Positions 57,977 to 64,000 of a DNA stretch of 64,000 nt are shown piece by piece (the first letter of the stretch is position 1; every line of letters starts with the position of its first letter). Source of the stretch: Aplectana chamaeleonis (taxonomy: Eukaryota > Nematoda > Chromadorea > Rhabditida > Cosmocercidae); the NCBI GenBank assembly GCA_029168955.1, contig JAPDOI010000210.1, positions 682,001 to 746,000 on the forward strand, written 5' to 3'. The position numbers and the translations under genes were made by a program. The notes beneath the pieces are model-generated. The model was given only the letters and a program-made list of their open reading frames with translations. It had not been told where the DNA came from and did not search any database.

Positions 57977-59257
57977 CCAGGTTGTTCAATAAGTTTTGTC
58001 GTTCGATAAGAGAGGGCGTTGCTACTAGCCCAAATTTTTTTTGTTTTGTTGGTACACTCTTCATATGAACGTATGTGAAGTTTCATTTCAATCTGTCCAT
58101 TCATTCTTTGTTTACAAGCCATTTAGTGTCGTCGTGTAACAGAAATGGAAAAAAAATGAATATCGTGCAGTGATAAAATTCTTATTTTTGGAAGGTGTAG
58201 CACCAAAAGAAATTCACGAACGAGTGTTAAAAGTGTATAATGATTGTTCACCTACAATTAGAACAGTAGAAAGATGGGTTGCTGAATTTAAACGTGGTCA
58301 TACAAGCCTTGAAGACGATCCACGTAAAGGACGTCCAAAAAGCTCATCAACACCAGAAATCATAGCCAAAATACAGGATATGGTTTTGGAAGATCGTCGA
58401 TTTGCTGAGAGAGATTTAGTAGAGGCTCTACACATCTAATTAAGCAATATGAGGCATGTTTTAAGTGAAATTTGGATTTTAGAAAGCTGTGTGCACAATG
58501 GGTGCCGCATTCGCTAGCAATGGAACAAAAACACATTCGAATGCGACTTTCTCAGCAACATTTGGAGCGTTTTAAAAAAGGATAAAGAGGATTTTGTGCA
58601 TTGATTCATCACTATGGATAAGGCTTGGGTTTATCACCATGATCCTGAGTCACAACATGAGGCTAAAGAGTGGTGCGAACCTGGTTTTTCAGTTTCGAAA
58701 CGAGTTCGTGTCCATAAATCGGCCAAGAAGGTTACGGCAACAGTTTTTTGGGATGCGATAGGAACTTTGTCTGTGGATTACTTGCAAACTGGTAAAACAA
58801 TTGATTCTGAGTATTATTGCAGCTTTTGGACCAGTTGAAGGAAAAAATTCGTGAAAAAAGACCCGGTTTGCAGAAGAAAAAATCCTTTTTTATCAGGACA
58901 ATGCACCGTGTCACAAGAGCATTTTGACAATGGCTAAAATCCATGAATTAAAGTTCGAATTGTTGGAGCATCCACCGTATTCACCAGATTTGGCCCCCAG
59001 CGACTTCCATTTGTTTACAGAATTCAAAAATTAATGCGTGGCAAGCGTTTTTCATCAAATGAAGAGGTCATCACGGCTGTTGAAGCGTATTTTGCAGACC
59101 TTCCGGATTCTCACTTCAGGGATGGGATCCACAGATTGGAGGATCGTTGGAGCAAGTGCATTAATGTTCAGGGAGATTATACCGAATAATACAGTGTATT
59201 TTGAACAATAAAATTGTGTTTTTCTTATCGAACGACAAAACTTATTCAACAACCTGG
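57977..59257 (+). mobile_element. Mariner with both ends, 1,281 bp
   Basis: Flanked by TA (57975-57976 and 59258-59259). The TIRs match for about 35 bp apart from a few mismatches; they begin CCAGGTTGTT and include TTTTGTCGTTCGATAAGA. The length is the family's usual 1.28 kb. The relatively high frame retention and the shared ends with the 3497-4306 copy suggest one family. It recalls the hookworm mariner group related to Hsmar1, but this is from recall. Confidence 0.9.
58145..59189 (+). pseudogene. Mariner transposase pseudogene (DD34D)
   Basis: The reading frame spans about 347 codons, as expected for mariner. Visible parts are an N-terminal helix-turn-helix (EGVAPKEIHERVLKVYND), then the linker region VERWVAEFKRG, the first catalytic Asp in MDKAWVYHHD (58614), the second in QDNAPCH (about 58899) and the third in YSPDLAPSD (about 58978). 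It is broken by a frameshift 10 codons from the start, a TAA at 58437-58439 and several later shifts, so it cannot make active transposase. Confidence 0.88.
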
Positions 59258-59259
59258 TA

Positions 59260-60037
59260 CAGTATGATTTTTGACAAAAAGATGAAATTCGAACTCTCTC
59301 AACACCTGATTTTTATGCAGATGTGGACAAACATCAAAACTCGATTGAATGAAAAATTTCGAAAACTCCGATCCCACATATTCATATATCACTAGCGTCT
59401 GGGAACGTGATTGACTACGGTAGCTCTACAGTAGCCAATGCCGATGCCACAAAGAAGTGCGAAAATTCGTGAAGATTCAAGAACGGCGAGGATAATCTCT
59501 TGCGGGCGGCGTTAGACAGGCAGCATGTGAGTGGGTGAGAGCAGGAGGAACGTCGGTAAGGCTCATGCACTGAGTGAATTGTAATCAGCTGCCCCTGTTA
59601 GAGAAGAATTCCCGAGTCGCAGACGGCAAAACGCATATACACACGCACACATACACACAGACAACGGCACCATAGAAACCGAAAAGCACTCAATGCTTCT
59701 CAGCTATGTACGCAGTTATCATTGCCTAACACACATGTACAGCAAATCAATAGAGCAGTATTTCAATGGTCATTTACGAGTATTCTATTCGAATTTTTTC
59801 TGATTCACTGCCTCCAAATGGCAGGCAGCGCGCCCTGCCGTTCGATACGCTGAACGCTCATTAGTGCCGGCTACGGTAGAATCTTGAGAGAATCGGGCAA
59901 CTGTGAAGAAATTTGAGAATTTCTGAATGTTTTGTGATCAAATATATCTGGGAGAATCACAAATCGGGTTTCTTTGCGGTGAGGAGCACTTTTATTCAAC
60001 ACAATCACGACCGACGCGTTGATTACCACTTCGGACC
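59260..60037. other. Unannotated stretch with a short CA-rich run
   Basis: An imperfect ACACACGCACACATACACAC run is at about 59638-59660. No gene. Confidence 0.4.
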
Positions 60038-61060
60038 GCGTGTCTCACCGGTGGGACACTGTTTTCAAAAATCGATTTCTCCACCGCATGAAGCAATTTC
60101 TAAACCCTCATATGGTCAATGTATTTACCTATTCTGGAGTCGACTGTGAACCCTGCCCTCCGCTGGCAGCTTCAACACTACAATATATCTGACCCTTCAA
60201 ATTCAGCAAAGTCGAAAACCGCAATTATGAGTACAGATCGCATTTTTACAAGCAATTAGTGAAGAATTTTTTCTTTTTCCCATTACTGGCAAAACAATCC
60301 CTACTTCTAACAAGGGACCGCTTTGAACAAAAATGGAGTTTCGAAAAACGGTCTTTTGAGAGTTGTAGAGGGTGTAAAAATAAACAATTTAAGATTTTAA
60401 AATTCCACTCAGTTCTCACGGGTAGATCAAAAACCACCAAAACAATCGGCTGCGGTAGGTAAAATGCCATTCAATGCAGCCTAACCTGACGAGATCCGCT
60501 AAAAAACAGGAAACGGACCCCATATTCGTGTTCAGCGTCCCAAATTACCCCCTGGGGCTTAGTTTGAGCAAAAAAAAATTCCACCTCTGAACCTCCAAAA
60601 ATGGCCTTGAGCTTCTTACCTCATGGGGCTTCAAAGGTCGAAAAAAATTTAGGACTCAAACCTTGCTTTCGGAGGTTATTTAAAATGCTCATAACGAATC
60701 TGAGGTCACTTTGTCGATTTTCGACAGCTTACGGTAGATTACGGTGGGTATATGGTAGTCGGGTGAAAGTCTCAGAATTGACTCAAATTTTCTGAACGGG
60801 GGTTATTCGGGGTGCTGAATACGAATTTGATGCTCACTTGTCAACTTTCGAATTTTTATGGTAGGTTTAGGCCCTCTATGTCATGACAACTACCGTAAAC
60901 TACAGTAAACCTCAGAATTTCGGCAAACGATCTCTAGATTCGTGTTCAGCACCCTATGCTTCGTGTTCAGCACCCCTACATACAAGTTTTGAGCCGAATC
61001 CGAAAATTTTTTCCAAACCACCCTAAAAATTCCTTGATGGGTACCCTTGCCTTGTCGCGA
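60038..61060. repeat. Old interspersed repeats
   Basis: 60038-60120 repeats the 1126-1210 border sequence (GTGGGACAC, then TTTTCAAAAATCGATTTCTCC). 60500-61000 has recurring TTCGTGTTCAGC(A/G)CCC and ACGGTAGATTACGGT-type phrases, related to short stretches at 19440-19550, 31200-31250 and 40680-40740. No coding gene. Confidence 0.45.
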
Positions 61061-61726
61061 GGTTCGGAAAAACGACTATAACTTCTTTTCGTAAAAGCTT
61101 CTCTATTTTTCAGAGAAGCTGCGAAGAGCATACTCGGATTCTACGTCCAAATGGCACCAGAAAACTACATTTAAACCAGAATGGCCAGGCTGAATAAAAG
61201 TAGTTACCTTGTAAGATGCGTTTTCAAAAGTGTGGTTCTGTTCTACTCCGAATTTTGGAATTGATAACGAAACACTTATCTTGAGTCTTCGAGCCATGCG
61301 CTAAAGTATTGGGTTGCTTCAATGGATTTTGAAGTTTAGGTAAACCCACTTCTGTTTACAACAATTATTTCTAAAAAGATTGATCACTGATCAAGGAACA
61401 AGTCCACGAAGTTTCATTTTGTCCGAACTTTTTTCCAGCGTCATATATCAAAATAAGTCCCCTAAAGTGTTTCTCCAAATTAAGGACGGTTGTTCTGTGG
61501 CATATGTGGGGGAGAAGGGTAAGGGTATTCTTGATATTCTAGCAACTGTCGAAACCTCGGAATTTCTATAGTTTCTAACATTGATGTGAACCGTTCTCCG
61601 TTTTTATCACGTTACCTCTGCGATATGAGAAAAGAGGTATAAAAAACAAGAGACACCGTTAAAACTCAAAATAAGTAAGGTGAACACATAGAAATGTCAT
61701 TACTACCAGCCATGATGCAGTTATGA

Positions 61727-61793
61727 TCCCACATTATTCGAACCATGTTTCAATTGCTTCGTAATCCAACGCCAACCGACTGAGCCACGGTGT
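61727..61793 (-). tRNA. tRNA-like sequence, degenerate
   Basis: Minus strand with a good A box (TGGCTCAGTCGGTTGGCG) and a decayed B box (GGTTCGAATAA). No acceptor pairing. A tRNA pseudogene or SINE relic. Confidence 0.35.
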
Positions 61794-61799
61794 GCTGCT

Positions 61800-62948
61800 A
61801 GCTCTCCCCGACTATCTCATTGCAGTGATCGGTGGTTTGAATGAAACGAGCATTGTTCAGGGGATCGATAAACAAGTCAGAACTTGAGAACCTAGCTAGA
61901 TTTCATCTTCAAACTTTTAGGAGAACCTTTTCAGATGATTTCAAGGCCACTGTGTAGCTCACATTTGTGCTAGGTCCTCCCAATCTAACGTTCTGGTTTC
62001 TTTCCTTTTTTGATCGTTTTTGATCTACCCGTGAGGTCTGAGTGAAATTTTAAAATCTCAAATTGTTTCTTTTTAACTCCTCTACAACCCTCAAAAGGCC
62101 GTTTCTCAAAACTCCATTTTATTTTCTTCACAGAAATTATTTTACGCAAAGATCACCAATGTTGAGATCATTAGGGCCTTTTTTTGAAGTCCTGCCTGGT
62201 TACGGTTGGTGTACCATCGTAGGCCGGGAGTCCAACTTCGATGAAAACTACCTTGGAGAGGAGCGGGCGAGAAAATGGGGACGTGCCAGAGCAGAAAACG
62301 AGTGAAAACTCATTAAACGGTTATCACTCTAATCATTCTTAGTCAATTTGTAAAAACAGAATTATTTTCTACGTCTGAATGTAAAAAACAGATATGATTT
62401 TCACAAAAAATCTCTTCCCAGAAGGCGCCGAACCTGGGGGTGAGGGGGTAGCCAAGAAAAAAATGGCGAAGATCTAAAAAAGTCATTTCCATCAGCATTA
62501 CCAGTCAATATGAAAATTGAGGAGTATTTCCTACGTCTAGATGTCAAAAAGAAGGCTAAAAACGTTTACCTAAAAAAACTCGCGTCGGAATGCGATAGAC
62601 CGCAAGAGCGAGGAGGTAGCTAACGCAAAAATTAGTGTAAATCTGGAAAAATGTCATTTCACTAAGCATTTCCTGTCTATTGAAGGGCAGAAGAATGCCT
62701 ATCATAGTGATCCATGATAATTAATGTTTCAAACCGCTAGAGTTCAACGAACTTACGTGATTTTGTGGATGGTCTAACCTACACAGTTGAAATTTTAGGA
62801 GGCCATTTCTCTGGAATGAAAGAGTCATGGAAGCTGAAACTTGTGCATAATGATTTAGACGTCGACATTCGTACGATAAACAGAAAAAAAAAACGAAAAT
62901 CAATTCTTTGGTGGCGTGCCATTCAAGCAAAAGTGGCCCACCGGTTCT
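61800..62948. other. Unannotated stretch
   Basis: No exon chain or recognised repeat. Confidence 0.3.
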
Positions 62949-63657
62949 CAGAAAAATTAAGACAAGTTACTTGTAACATAAAAGGCCGAAAACAAGTCAA
63001 CTGTAACATATCTGAGCCAATGTAAGTTACTTGCGACTTATCTCAGGTCATTTAAGTTACATGTAACATACCCGGCGGGATACTTCGTGCGGTGCGCCTC
63101 CGATATGTTACATGTAACTTAAATGACTTGAGATGAGTGGCAAGTAACTTGCATCAGCTTAGATATGTTACAAGTAACTTGCTTTCGGTTTCTGAGAGGA
63201 TCCTGCGTGCAGTGCGCCTCCGATATGTTACCTGTAACTTAAATGGCACAATATAAATTGCAAGTAACTCAAATAGGCCAGTAAGATATTTCCAAGGTTG
63301 ATGTGCGACGCACTCGCGGGGTCAGGCTTACGACTGGAGTTGCTGTTGGTTCAATTACCCAAGTTTGAGGTAGTTGACCCCACAATAGCAGGGAAGGCCC
63401 CGCAAAGCATTTTTTTGCGTAGTGTGTAGTCTGGGACACGCCCTCTTCGTCGCGTGTCGTCTGCGTCACGAGATGGCCACCCAAAGTGAAAATTCAAATG
63501 TAAGTTACTCGTAACATAAGTGTAACCTACATGTAATATAAATGCAAGTTACATGTAATATAAATGTATGTTATATACATGTAAAATAAATGTAAGTTAC
63601 TTGAGACATTCGAATAAGTTAGATTTATTTTACAAGCAACTTGTTTTGATTTTTCTG
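62949..63657. repeat. GTTAC-palindrome element, copy 2 (inverted)
   Basis: 709 bp. Ends CAGAAAAATTAAGACAAGTTAC and TTGTTTTGATTTTTCTG. The core around CCCAAGTTTGAGGTAGTTGA and TTTTTTTGCGTAGTGTGTAG is the reverse complement of 45075-45150. Both flanks carry AAGTTACATGTAAC-type words. Confidence 0.75.
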
Positions 63658-64000
63658 GGTGGGACACTGTATGCGGTGACGCAATATTGCACGCGGTCCG
63701 AAGGTGCAGCTACCCAAAATTAGGCGCGGTCATGAATAGGTTAAGCTTGTTTCTGACGTACATACATATAAGGCCGACCGATGAGGTCATAGACAGACGG
63801 TCAGGAGTTCGATTCCCGTCGCTGTCAATGTGCTTGCAATTTTTCGCTAAAGTGGATATAGCGAAATATTCAATTATTTTGTTGGCGATACGATTGATTT
63901 GCTTTATTCTTGCTGCGTTCTACACAAAGGCTCAAAACATTCAAAAGCTGAGATCTTTTTAGAGTTGTGGTGCGAGTTTTGAAACGGCCACGCGCGCAAT

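Noticed and set aside
63780..63832. B-box-like AGTTCGATTCC suggesting a tRNA gene
   Set aside because: No A box at the right distance and no cloverleaf.

Overview
The window looks like nuclear DNA of a parasitic nematode, most likely a strongylid or hookworm-like species. The evidence is small exons with GT..AG introns, TTTTCAG-type 3' splice sites, a cecropia/irritans-type mariner resembling hookworm copies, truncated RTE-type LINEs and very dense MITEs and foldbacks. The species cannot be fixed from sequence alone. Most long open frames are chance or repeat-driven.

Two host genes could be assembled exon by exon with consistent splice phases. On the plus strand, 18232-30746 holds 14 exons coding for a 532-residue 12-TM major facilitator closely resembling MFSD8/CLN7, an endolysosomal protein; a poly(A) signal follows at 30899. 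On the minus strand, 44246-32515 holds six exons coding for a 236-residue four-TM protein of the nematode DUF7027/LAPTM-like kind. The two genes converge, with about 1.8 kb between their stop codons. Both probably act in endolysosomal membranes, but nothing shows a functional link.

Layout: 1-2.4 kb TTAA-MITE and GC-rich minisatellite; 3.5-5.7 kb deleted mariner, then a MITE with two other MITEs nested in it; 6-8.3 kb RTE fragment and two MITEs; 10.2-12.4 kb hAT-like element; 13.2-14.4 kb Penelope-like reverse transcriptase remnant and a tRNA-like sequence; 15.4-16.6 kb RTE remnant; 18.2-30.7 kb MFSD8-like gene with repeat-filled introns; 31-32 kb hairpins; 32.5-44.2 kb four-TM gene, with a 3-kb hAT-like element in one intron; 45-52.9 kb MITEs, GTTAC-palindrome repeat and a 0.6-kb direct duplication; 53.2-54.1 kb antisense RTE; 55.4-57.6 kb hAT-like element containing a 455-bp-arm foldback; 58-59.3 kb mariner with both ends; 60-64 kb old repeats and a second GTTAC element.

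The most notable signals are: (1) three 2.2-3.0 kb elements with perfect 8-bp target duplications, hAT-style termini and subterminal regions that in at least two are dense short repeats, with no transposase; (2) about 20 MITEs sharing TTAA-AGGCA termini, several joined end to end through a single shared TTAA; (3) a conserved short frame carried in both arms of a large foldback.
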